Source of the DNA: Achromobacter kerstersii
Lineage (GTDB): Bacteria; Pseudomonadota; Gammaproteobacteria; Burkholderiales; Burkholderiaceae_B
NCBI RefSeq assembly: GCF_902859595.1
Contig: NZ_CADIJQ010000001.1
Span: forward strand, 434,001-498,000
DNA length: 64,000 bases
Direction: 5' to 3'
Position 1 is the first letter of the stretch, and each line of letters opens with the position of its first letter. Position numbers and translations under genes: made by a program. Of this stretch, positions 53,171 through 61,476 are shown piece after piece. The notes under the pieces are model-generated. The model made no database searches. It was not told the DNA's origin and saw only the letters and a list, made by a program, of their open reading frames with translations.

Positions 53171-54003
53171 TTCGTTCTCCTGCTTCGCCCGTCGGCTCTT
53201 ACGTCGTTGCTGGCGGTAGAGGGTCGATATCCTGTGCAGTCTTCCGGCACGCGTAATAGCGCGACTTTTTGCGTCTGGTTGTTCATGAGGTGCACGTAGT
53301 CCTTCATCTGATCAGGTTTGACCCAATCGTTCGGAAACTTGATCTCGACCGCTGCGAACACGTTTTCGACTTCAAACGGTTGCTGGCGATACTCCACAAT
53401 CACCAGATCGGGCGCCAAGCTGCCCTTTGGGCGAGGCCAGAACGGGAAGTATTCGCTGATCCGCATCGGGCGAGTCGCAGGCTGACCCAGCATCGCTGCC
53501 CGAGACCGGCCGTTATAATTCGGCTCCGCCTTCAGCGGACTTTGCCAGCCCAGCAAATCGTCCACGGCTTCAAACACCAGTGACGCGGTGGTTTGCTTTA
53601 ACGCGATATCAATCGTGGTTTCAATGACGTCTCCTGGGATCTTCTTGCGGATTCTTCTTGGTACTGTCAATGGCGACTTCAACGCCCACTGGCAGACCGT
53701 GCTGATCACGGGCCGGAACGGTATCTTGCGTTCGATGTACTGTTTGAAGGTCACGTTTTCGCTGCGCCCGCGCGACACCGTCGTGTTGCCGCCCGTGCGC
53801 ACGAACGTAGAGCTCTTGATGTCGATCTCTTCTTTCATGCCTTTGATGACGTCTTTCAGGATGGTTTGCACTTCCTTTTTGCGCTGGCTGATCTGTGCCA
53901 GGGTTTCGGCCGTTTCAATGGCGGTTTGCGCGGTTTCATAGGCGGCGTATGCGCGATAGGCGCGGTATCCCCAGACGAGGGCTGCGACGACAGGGGCGGC
54001 CAT
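53167..54003 (-). CDS. Predicted T6SS nuclease effector, PD-(D/E)XK/VRR-NUC-like (copy 2)
   Basis: 278 residues. Residues 1-155 are nearly identical to copy 1. The nuclease residues (PD, E-x-K) are kept, but the C-terminal segment after the E-x-K (KPDQMKDYVHLMNNQTQKV) and the final 30 residues have changed. The ATG overlaps the vgrG stop by one base, so the effector is made directly after its carrier. Cognate immunity copy 2 follows with a 4-bp overlap. Confidence 0.78.
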   Translation of the reverse strand: MAAPVVAALVWGYRAYRAYAAYETAQTAIETAETLAQISQRKKEVQTILKDVIKGMKEEIDIKSSTFVRTGGNTTVSRGRSENVTFKQYIERKIPFRPVISTVCQWALKSPLTVPRRIRKKIPGDVIETTIDIALKQTTASLVFEAVDDLLGWQSPLKAEPNYNGRSRAAMLGQPATRPMRISEYFPFWPRPKGSLAPDLVIVEYRQQPFEVENVFAAVEIKFPNDWVKPDQMKDYVHLMNNQTQKVALLRVPEDCTGYRPSTASNDVRADGRSRRTK

Positions 54004-56669
54004 CAGGTGTCTCCTTCGCTATGCAAATCCAGGAAGGCTTCTTCTCTGGGGCCGTGTTCAGGAAAGTGCTCGCGTGAGCCATCCAGTTCGCCCACCAGAT
54101 GCTCGGGGTCTTCGGATAGCCGTTGATCCTCTCGCATGATGGTCTTGTACGTGTGCACACTGCGTGCGCGAGGGGTATCGATGATTTCGGTTTCTCCGTT
54201 GTGGTCGGTCATGCCCTCTTGCAGGAGCGTGGCGCCCGCCATGATCCGATATCGGTAGCGCTCGAACGCGCGTTCGTCTGTCTTGCGCATGTGGAACCGG
54301 CCGGTATAGTCGCCGGATGCGACGTCGGGTGAGGTGAAGGCAGGCAGTTCGGCGCTGCGCCCGGTCGGCCCCGAAAAGTTGTGCTGTGCCGCCTTGACCG
54401 AAAAAGTGCCCGGCATGCCCAATTCAACATTCCCATCGGCCATCTTGATATACGCCCCGCCGCAAAGCAGCGTGATGTGCTTGTCGGCGGCGATCAGCAC
54501 GTGTTGTTTGCTGGACGTGAGCTCTGCGCTTTGGTCTGCCTGAATGCGGATGGCGTTGTGCTGCGCTTGCAGGATCATTTCGCCTTGGTGGGCGATGTGG
54601 CGCATTGAGCCGCCTTGAGAGAACAGGCTGATGTCGCCGCCTGCGTTGACAACGACTTTCTCGCCTGCGCTGATTTGCTGATTGTGCTGGGCGATGCTGT
54701 CGAGGTGTTCGCCTGCGCTGAGCGTCAGGCTGGCGGGCGTGGCGGCTGCGATGCCGCCAGGGGCGCTGAGCGCCAGCGCGGCGGCATCGCCTTGGCCTGC
54801 GCCGTCTGATTGATCGTTAGCGCCGTGACCAAGATTTCTCACCGCTTCGGTCAGCGACTGCTGCGCCAAGGCATCGTGTGCGACGCCTTCGTGACGGCCC
54901 GCGTACGCTCCCAGTTCGCGCGCCAGTTCCAGCGCCGCATTCAGCACCCCAACAATCTCCGAACGATCCAGCTGACCACCCTTGGCACGCAGTTGCGCCT
55001 CGGTCGTCAGCAGCAACCCCTTCGCCGCGCGCAACGCGCCGTAATCATCCGTCCGCAACTCAAACCCTTCGCCGCGAGGTTCACCGCCCGCTGGCCTTGG
55101 GTGCGTCAGATAGCCCAGATGCAGTTCAGACGCCCCGTGCTCACTCATCAACGCCGCGCTGATCTGCGCTGACGTGTCGTCCAAGCGCAGTTCATTCGCC
55201 CGGTTGCCCTTGTGTTCCTTGCTCTTGATGGTGTGCAGGATGTTGTGACGGGGCAGTTCATACGGCGGAAGATTCGTCGCGCGGTATGCCCGCGAGGTGA
55301 TCAGCGGCTGGTCTGGATCGCCATTCAGGAATTGCACGACGACTTCTTGGCCGATCCGTGGAATCGCCATATGCCCCCACAGCGCGCCCGCCCAGTTTTG
55401 CGACGCCCGTATCCAGCAGGAGCTGTGTTCGTCGTTGTCGCCCAGCCGGTCCCACGGAAACTGCACCTTGACCCGGCCCCACTCGTCGCAAAAGATCTCT
55501 TCGTTTGGCGGGCCGACGACGGTGGCCATTTGCGGGCCATCAATGCGGGGTTTGGGGCAGGGTGCGGGCTTCCAGTCGACTTTGTCGGGGACGAGTTCGG
55601 CGGTGTAGCCATACTGCGTGCCTTGCTCCGCACCAAAACCATCTTCTTCCTGGCTCGCGTGCTGCACGCCGTGGTGCCGCATGCGGACGGGGCGCCAGCC
55701 TTGGTTCCAGTCTTCTCGCGGGTGGCCGGTCAGGTCGAAGGCCACACCGGGAATCAGCCGCGCGTCGTCGCCTTCGACGATGGCGATGCGCGCATCGCGG
55801 CGGCGGCCAAGCAGGCGAGACTCAGTGAAGGGTTTGCCCGCTTCATCCCGTTTATAGCGGCCAGGATAGTCATAGCGTTCGTAGCGGCGGTCTTGATGCG
55901 CCAAGTCCGTGGCGACCGGAGAATGTTCCTGGCTGTAGCGCGGATGCCTGTAGGTGTAGTCGCGCTGGGTTTGCACCGCGGTGCGCACGCGTTCGGCGTA
56001 GGTGAAGCGATGCAAGGCAGGTTCAGGCTGATCGCCACCCGGCATCGGGTTGTAAACCACCGGGCCGCCCGCAATCTCGCCGTGAATGTAGATGCGGTCG
56101 CCATGAATCAAGCGATGGCTTTTCTCGGTATGTTCGTAGCGGTAGAAATAGCCTTCTTCGGCGGCAAGCCGGTTCAGAAACTCCAGATCGGTATCACCCG
56201 CCTGCACGCAGTATTCGCGCGGCAGATGCTCGTTCGTGGTGACCTGTTCGTAGTCCGTAATGCGCTGGCGTTTGACGACATCCGCCATGATCTCTGGCAC
56301 GGACAGCTGCTGGTAGATGCGCCAGTCGGAACAAAGCGCTGCCCTAGAAAGAGAGGGTTCAAGCACTGCCCGATAGCGCGTGCGCCGAAAACCGGTGCCT
56401 GCCTGTTCGAGCTCGGTGACGATGCCATGCACATGGCGCAGGGCCACGTCACCGCGCCAGATCGTGAATAACGCGGCTTGATCCAACAGCAAACCAAAGT
56501 CCACCGCCGAATCGAAGCTGGAAAGGTCGACGCTTAGCCGATAGGTCTCAGACAGCGCCTCATCCAGCGTGAACTCGATGACATCAAACGCCGCACCGTT
56601 GACGGGCGTGAACGTGAAACGATAGCGCTTCGCTTGCGGATACACCGGCGGCCCCCCGACTATGTCCAT
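54003..56669 (-). CDS. vgrG: Type VI secretion spike protein VgrG with C-terminal extension
   Basis: 888 residues from the ATG at 56669 (MDIVGGPPVYPQ); the frame extends to 56789 without family features. The gp27/gp5-like core is seen at about 10-560 (YCVQAGDTDLEFLNRLAAEEGYF; EEIFCDEWGRVKVQFPWDR; SCWIRASQNWAG). A DUF2345-like beta-prism follows at about 610-780. The final 110 residues (from ASGDYTGRFHM) look like a transthyretin-like adaptor domain, which in other VgrG proteins holds the effector. It forms the spike of the T6SS and is directly upstream of the effector genes, its likely cargo. No other T6SS core genes lie in the window, so it is an orphan vgrG island. Confidence 0.93.
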   Translation of the reverse strand: MDIVGGPPVYPQAKRYRFTFTPVNGAAFDVIEFTLDEALSETYRLSVDLSSFDSAVDFGLLLDQAALFTIWRGDVALRHVHGIVTELEQAGTGFRRTRYRAVLEPSLSRAALCSDWRIYQQLSVPEIMADVVKRQRITDYEQVTTNEHLPREYCVQAGDTDLEFLNRLAAEEGYFYRYEHTEKSHRLIHGDRIYIHGEIAGGPVVYNPMPGGDQPEPALHRFTYAERVRTAVQTQRDYTYRHPRYSQEHSPVATDLAHQDRRYERYDYPGRYKRDEAGKPFTESRLLGRRRDARIAIVEGDDARLIPGVAFDLTGHPREDWNQGWRPVRMRHHGVQHASQEEDGFGAEQGTQYGYTAELVPDKVDWKPAPCPKPRIDGPQMATVVGPPNEEIFCDEWGRVKVQFPWDRLGDNDEHSSCWIRASQNWAGALWGHMAIPRIGQEVVVQFLNGDPDQPLITSRAYRATNLPPYELPRHNILHTIKSKEHKGNRANELRLDDTSAQISAALMSEHGASELHLGYLTHPRPAGGEPRGEGFELRTDDYGALRAAKGLLLTTEAQLRAKGGQLDRSEIVGVLNAALELARELGAYAGRHEGVAHDALAQQSLTEAVRNLGHGANDQSDGAGQGDAAALALSAPGGIAAATPASLTLSAGEHLDSIAQHNQQISAGEKVVVNAGGDISLFSQGGSMRHIAHQGEMILQAQHNAIRIQADQSAELTSSKQHVLIAADKHITLLCGGAYIKMADGNVELGMPGTFSVKAAQHNFSGPTGRSAELPAFTSPDVASGDYTGRFHMRKTDERAFERYRYRIMAGATLLQEGMTDHNGETEIIDTPRARSVHTYKTIMREDQRLSEDPEHLVGELDGSREHFPEHGPREEAFLDLHSEGDT

Positions 56670-56868
56670 TTGAGCGACGATCTTCGGCAATCGTCGACAG
56701 CGCCGTCTATAGAAGGAGTCTGATATTGCGGCCGCCCTGACAGAATCCGCCGCTCTGCACCCCAAATCCGCCATTGCGCGCATATCCATAGACGCATTTC
56801 TACGTTGTCCGCCGCCCAGCGCGCACGTAGCCTGAAGGTCTCTTCAACCCGGACGTTCAGGTCATCTC

Positions 56869-59076
56869 ATGAGCACTTCTTCCCCCGCGGCCGCGCCGGC
56901 CCACAGCACGCATACCGCATGCGCAGAAGCGGTTCGCGCGTTCATCGCGCAGGTGCGCGGACTTGTTCCAGAATCTGCGCACGCTACGCCGGAACAGCTG
57001 GCGCGGGTGGCGGCGCTGTTGGAGGCCTTGGGCCAGCGGCGCGACCTCTTTCCCGCAGACGCGTTTGCCGTGGTGCCGGGCCGCCCCACCTCTATTTATC
57101 GGTTGGCCGAAGATGTCGACGGCGGCTACGCGCTCTACTTGTCGCTCGGTGAACCGGGCAAGGCGCAGCCGCCGCATGACCACACGACCTGGGCCATCAT
57201 TGCGGGCGTGCGTGGCAACGAGCGCAACGAGGTGTATGCGCGTGCGGGCACCGCAGACCCATTGCGCGATGCCTTGACGCCCGTGCGCCGCGTGGACGTG
57301 GGGCCGGGCAACTCCATCGTGTTGGGGCCGGACGACGTGCACACCATTGAATTGGTGGGCGACGAACCCGGCGCGCATCTGCATTTCTACGGCTTGGCGC
57401 TGGACCGGCTGCATGGCCGCGTGGTGTTCGAAAGCACCGAGGGCGGCACGTATCGCACGTTCTCGCCGCCTGCCGCCATCTACCATGCGCGCGTGTCTGC
57501 CCAGGCCTTGCAAGAGGAACTGCGGGGCGACGCCGAAATCGCCGTGCTGGACGTGCGCGAGGCGGGCCGGTATGCGCGCCGCCATTTGCTGGTGGCGGTG
57601 CCTGCGCCGCTGTGGCGTCTGGAAGTACTGGCCGACCGGTTGGTGCCAAGACGCGACACGCGCATCGTGCTGGTGGACGACGACGAATCGCAGTCCCATC
57701 AGGCTGCGGCCAAGCTGACGCGGTTGGGGTGGACGGACGTGTCCGTGCTGGAAGGGGGCACGGATGGCTGGGAGCGTGCGGGGCTGGAACTGTTCTCGGG
57801 CACCAACGTGCCAAGCAAGGCGTTTGGGGAAGTGATCGAGCACGAGAAGCACACGCCGTGGATTGATGTGGAGGAACTGCACGAACGCGTGGCGCGCGGC
57901 GACGACATCGTGGTGGTGGACAGCCGCACGCCGGAGGAATTCCACAATTTCACGTTGCCGTTCTCGCATAGCCTGCCGGGCGCGGAGCTGGTTTATCGCA
58001 TCCGCGAACTGGCGCCTGACCCGAAGACGTTTGTGGTGGTGAACTGCGCCGGCCGTACGCGCAGCATTGTGGGCGCGCAGACGCTGATTGATGCGGGCAT
58101 TCCGAACCGCGTGGCGTCCTTGCGCAACGGCACGATGGAATGGCTGCTGTCGGGCCGGGAGCTTGCCTATGGCCGGCGCGCCGCGCTGCCGGAACCGGGC
58201 GCGCCGGCATTGGCGGCCGCGCGGGAACAAGCGCGCGATGTGGCGCAGCGGGCAGGCATTGGGTATATCGACACCGCGACGCTGCACGCCTTTGAAGCCG
58301 AGCACGCGACGCGCACCTTGTTCAAGTTCGACGTGCGTACGCGTGAAGAGTACGAGACCGGTCATCTGGAAGGATGGCGTTGGGCGCCGGGCGGGCAGTT
58401 GGTGCAAGCCACTGACGAGTATCTGGCCACGCGCCGCGCGCGCGTGGTGCTGGCGGATTGGGATGGCGTGCGCGCGTTGACGACGGGCGCATGGCTCGCG
58501 CAGTTGGGCGCGGTCGAGGTCTATCTGTATCAGCCCCCCGCGTTGGCGCCGTTGCAAAGCGGCGTGGAGCCGCGCCGCGTATTGCGTCATCGTCCGGAGG
58601 CGGCCGGCGTGCGTGCGCAGGCGCTGCATGCGGCGTTGAACGCGGACGAGGCCATTGTGTTTGATGTGGAATCGCGCGTGGCGTATGAATGCGGGCATGT
58701 GCCCGGCACGCGTTTTGCGGCGCCGGATCGGCTGGCGGAATTCCTGTCGCCGGATGATCCGCGCGTGATTGTGCTGACGTCGTCCGATGGCGTATTGGCC
58801 AGCGTGGTGGCGGCCGAACTGGCTTGGCGCAGCAAGCGGCCGGTGCAATATCTGCTGGGCGGCACGCGCGCCTGGAAGGCAGAGGGCCTGCCGCTGGCCA
58901 CGGGCGCAGCGGGGGTCTTGACGGGTGACGACGATCAGAGCATCAGCCCGTATCTGTTTGATGATCTGGCGGCGCGCGATGACGGCTTTCGGGAATACCT
59001 GGACTGGGAGCTGGGGCTGGTGGCGCAATTGGAACGTGATGGCAGCCATGACATCAGCTTGATTCCGGCGAAGTAG
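56869..59076 (+). CDS. Cysteine dioxygenase-like domain fused to four rhodanese domains
   Basis: 735 residues. Residues 1-190 are a thiol-dioxygenase-like cupin (PPH103-D-H105-TTWAII, second His pair H170/H172 in AHLHFYG), paralogous to the protein encoded at 45837. Four rhodanese-like domains follow: about 208-310, 325-435, 455-570 and 590-690. Only the second has the active-site loop with a Cys (VVNC393AGRTRS). The others carry VDDDES, ADWDG and TSSDG in its place. It would oxidise a thiol and move or dispose of sulfane sulfur. Catalytic coupling is inference. The start follows the divergent vgrG gene after 199 bp. The aldo/keto reductase follows on the same strand. Confidence 0.88.
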   Translation: MSTSSPAAAPAHSTHTACAEAVRAFIAQVRGLVPESAHATPEQLARVAALLEALGQRRDLFPADAFAVVPGRPTSIYRLAEDVDGGYALYLSLGEPGKAQPPHDHTTWAIIAGVRGNERNEVYARAGTADPLRDALTPVRRVDVGPGNSIVLGPDDVHTIELVGDEPGAHLHFYGLALDRLHGRVVFESTEGGTYRTFSPPAAIYHARVSAQALQEELRGDAEIAVLDVREAGRYARRHLLVAVPAPLWRLEVLADRLVPRRDTRIVLVDDDESQSHQAAAKLTRLGWTDVSVLEGGTDGWERAGLELFSGTNVPSKAFGEVIEHEKHTPWIDVEELHERVARGDDIVVVDSRTPEEFHNFTLPFSHSLPGAELVYRIRELAPDPKTFVVVNCAGRTRSIVGAQTLIDAGIPNRVASLRNGTMEWLLSGRELAYGRRAALPEPGAPALAAAREQARDVAQRAGIGYIDTATLHAFEAEHATRTLFKFDVRTREEYETGHLEGWRWAPGGQLVQATDEYLATRRARVVLADWDGVRALTTGAWLAQLGAVEVYLYQPPALAPLQSGVEPRRVLRHRPEAAGVRAQALHAALNADEAIVFDVESRVAYECGHVPGTRFAAPDRLAEFLSPDDPRVIVLTSSDGVLASVVAAELAWRSKRPVQYLLGGTRAWKAEGLPLATGAAGVLTGDDDQSISPYLFDDLAARDDGFREYLDWELGLVAQLERDGSHDISLIPAK

Positions 59077-59217
59077 GGCGGCTGGGCCTGCGCGCCCCGG
59101 GGCCTCGGCATCAGCCGTAGGAAGGCTGGGCGCCGTTGCCCCGGGGCAACGAAATCTGCCTGATTATCCAAGGCGACGAAAAGGTTTACGCTTTCCGTTT
59201 CCTTCAGGAGATCCGAC

Positions 59218-60093
59218 ATGCAGCCCACATCGAACGAAGCCACCTATGCCCTGGGTACCAAGCGGGTCAAACGCCTGGGTTACGGCGCGATGCAGTTGGC
59301 CGGCCCCGGCGTGTTCGGCCCGCCGCGCAACCGCGATGCGGCGCTGACGGTACTGCGTGAGGCCGTGGCCAGTGGTGTGAACCATATCGACACCAGCGAT
59401 TTCTACGGCCCGCACATCACGAACCAGCTGATCCGCGAAGCGTTGTCGCCGTATCCCGATGACCTGGTGCTGGTGACGAAGATTGGGGCGCGGCGCGGCG
59501 AGGATGCGTCATGGATTCGTGCCGACAAGGCCGACGAACTGACGCGCGCGGTGGAAGACAACTTGCGCAATCTGGGGCTGGACGTGCTGGATGTCGTGAA
59601 CCTGCGCATCATGTTCGGCGTGCACGGGCCGGAAGAAGGCTCGATTGCCGAACCGCTGTCGGCGTTGCGGGCGTTGCAGCAGCGCGGCTTGGTGCGCCAC
59701 ATCGGGTTGAGCAATGTGACGGCCGCCCAGGTGCAGGAAGGCCGAGGCATCTGCGACATCGTTTGCGTGCAGAACCAGTACAACCTGGCGCACCGCGACG
59801 ATGATGCACTGATCGACGCGCTGGCGCAGGACGGCATCGCCTATGTGCCGTACTTTCCGTTGGGTGGCTTCAGCCCGCTGCAATCGGCCACGCTGACCGT
59901 GGTAGCGCAGCGCGTGAACGCCACGCCGATGCAGGTGGCGATTGCATGGCTGCTTCAGCGGTCGCCGAACATCCTGGTCATTCCGGGAACTTCATCGGTT
60001 GCGCATCTGCGCGAAAACCTGACGGCGGGGGATCTGGTGCTGCCTGAGGATGAGGTGCGCGCGCTGGACAACATCATCAACGAAGCGGAGTGA
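59218..60093 (+). CDS. Aldo/keto reductase
   Basis: 291 residues with a (beta/alpha)8 fold typical of AKR proteins: GYGAMQLAGPG, the catalytic Asp/Tyr in HIDTSDFYGP, the Lys in LVTKIGARRG, and VRHIGLSNVT. The NADPH-binding C-terminus is VIPGTSSVAHLREN. The ATG has CAGGAGATCCGAC upstream. It resembles the YajO/pyridoxal-type oxidoreductase group; the substrate is unknown. A 21-bp stem-loop follows it. Confidence 0.92.
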   Translation: MQPTSNEATYALGTKRVKRLGYGAMQLAGPGVFGPPRNRDAALTVLREAVASGVNHIDTSDFYGPHITNQLIREALSPYPDDLVLVTKIGARRGEDASWIRADKADELTRAVEDNLRNLGLDVLDVVNLRIMFGVHGPEEGSIAEPLSALRALQQRGLVRHIGLSNVTAAQVQEGRGICDIVCVQNQYNLAHRDDDALIDALAQDGIAYVPYFPLGGFSPLQSATLTVVAQRVNATPMQVAIAWLLQRSPNILVIPGTSSVAHLRENLTAGDLVLPEDEVRALDNIINEAE

Positions 60094-60102
60094 CTGCATC
60101 CT

Positions 60103-60159
60103 GGCACACTCAGCCGGCATCAGTCAGCTGTGGGCCGGCTGATGCCGGCTGAGTGTGCC
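60103..60159. terminator. 21-bp perfect stem-loop after aldo/keto reductase gene
   Basis: Bases 60103-60123 pair exactly with 60139-60159 across a 15-base loop. The hairpin begins 9 bases after the stop codon. There is no T-run, but the long stem should end or protect the transcript. The right arm is also the first unit of the 13-bp repeat array. Confidence 0.6.
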
Positions 60160-60252
60160 GCCTGAGTTTGCCGCCTGAGTGTGCCCGCTCAGTGTGCCCG
60201 CTACGTGTGGCGGTTAAGTGAGGCGGTTAAGCGTGGCGGTTAAGTGTGCCCG
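60149..60252. repeat. 13-bp tandem repeat array (8 units)
   Basis: Eight consecutive 13-mers run from 60149 (consensus CTGAGTGTGCCCG, with TTAAG variants at 60214, 60227 and 60240). The array ends exactly where the stop codon of the convergent GGDEF gene begins (CTACGCGAG resembles another unit). Confidence 0.85.
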
Positions 60253-61401
60253 CTACGCGAGTTCCAGCCGGTTTCCGCCCAGGGACTTGGCGCGATACAA
60301 GGCGCGGTCGGCAGCGGCCAGCGCTTCGCTTAATGGCGGCGCGTCTTGTTCGAATCTTGCCAGACCGATACTGACCGTGGCCTGCACGTCGCCACGTTGG
60401 ATGTGTTCGGCAAGGGTGGCGGCAAAGTGTGCCGCCATCGTTTCGCCCAACGCTTGCGCGCGGCGTGCGGGGTCGCCCGTCAGCAGCGCGGCGAACTCTT
60501 CGCCGCCCAGCCGGGCCAGCATGACGCCGGGGCCCACGACACGTTGGGCGATGTCAGCGAAGGCCCTCAGAACTTTGTCGCCCGTCTCGTGGCCGTGACG
60601 GTCGTTGATGGATTTGAAGTGGTCCAGGTCAAAGGCCAGCACGGCGATGGGCGCGCGGCCGGCGCTGTCGCGGATGAGGCGCGCGCCTTCCTCGAAAAAC
60701 CAGCGGCGGTTGCCCAAGCGTGTCAGGTAATCCGTTTGCGATTCTTGCAGCAACTGCCCATGCGCTTCTTCACGAACAAGCTTGAGCAGCGCCATGGGCA
60801 GCAGCACCGAATACAGCACGCCTTCGTACATGGTGATGTTGCTGGCCATTACCTGTGCGTCCGGGCCGTACGTGGCAACCAGCCAAGGCAGGATGAACGC
60901 GCGAAAGGCGTAGAACAGCGCGTGGATGACGGTGACGACGATGACGAAGTAGCGCGACGACAACGCCTTCATTGGCGCGCATCGCCACATTTCCCACGCG
61001 GTCATCGCCGCGATGGCGGCAATGGGCGCCGCGCTGACATAGGCCCACATCACGCCTCGCCACTGCGCGCCGGCAACCGCCCACAGGACGGCCATCACGA
61101 TCAGCAATCCGATGGACGCCGCGCGGTACTGCCGCCCATTGAACGACGCCACGCCGTGCAGCACGAGCAGATAACCGCTAAGGATGATGAGGTTGCTAAG
61201 ACCCGGCCCGATCGACGCGGGCAGGTAGCCGCGCAGCAGCACGACGGTACAACCGGCGGCAAGCGTGGCGAAGCCTGCGGCGAACATCCCTAACGCCTTG
61301 CTGCGTGTGGAGTGGGTCCGGTGTTCCCAGTAGGTCATCCCAGCGCTGGCAAGCAGCGTACCGATGACAAGGAGATAAAGGGTGAAGAGATCGACGTGCA
61401 T
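60253..61401 (-). CDS. Membrane-bound diguanylate cyclase (GGEEF)
   Basis: 382 residues with about six hydrophobic helices in the N-terminal 210 residues forming a sensor domain, then a C-terminal GGDEF domain (about 215-380). The active-site variant is GGEEF (RLGGEEFAALL), which is normally active, with FDLDHFKSINDRHGHETGD upstream as the metal/GTP site. It makes cyclic di-GMP from GTP in response to an unknown signal. The next gene upstream on the same strand is of unknown function. The stop abuts the 13-bp repeat array. Confidence 0.94.
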   Translation of the reverse strand: MHVDLFTLYLLVIGTLLASAGMTYWEHRTHSTRSKALGMFAAGFATLAAGCTVVLLRGYLPASIGPGLSNLIILSGYLLVLHGVASFNGRQYRAASIGLLIVMAVLWAVAGAQWRGVMWAYVSAAPIAAIAAMTAWEMWRCAPMKALSSRYFVIVVTVIHALFYAFRAFILPWLVATYGPDAQVMASNITMYEGVLYSVLLPMALLKLVREEAHGQLLQESQTDYLTRLGNRRWFFEEGARLIRDSAGRAPIAVLAFDLDHFKSINDRHGHETGDKVLRAFADIAQRVVGPGVMLARLGGEEFAALLTGDPARRAQALGETMAAHFAATLAEHIQRGDVQATVSIGLARFEQDAPPLSEALAAADRALYRAKSLGGNRLELA

Positions 61402-61476
61402 CCCGGCGGGTATAGGCAGTGCGCCGATACAGGCGTCGGCTGCGGGATTTTACGTGGAAAACTTGACAGCGGCGTG

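Larger units (their letters stand above)
51590..54003 (-). repeat. Tandem duplication unit 2 (effector-immunity module)
   Basis: The second 2414-bp copy, carrying effector 2 and immunity 2 and directly downstream of vgrG. Equal lengths and the same 4-bp gene overlap show that it arose by duplication of a whole module rather than by independent acquisition. Confidence 0.9.

Noticed and set aside
55212..56471. Plus-strand frame of 419 codons
   Set aside because: It is antisense to the well-supported vgrG gene.
56857..59049. Minus-strand frame of 730 codons
   Set aside because: It is antisense to the dioxygenase-rhodanese fusion, whose domains are clear.
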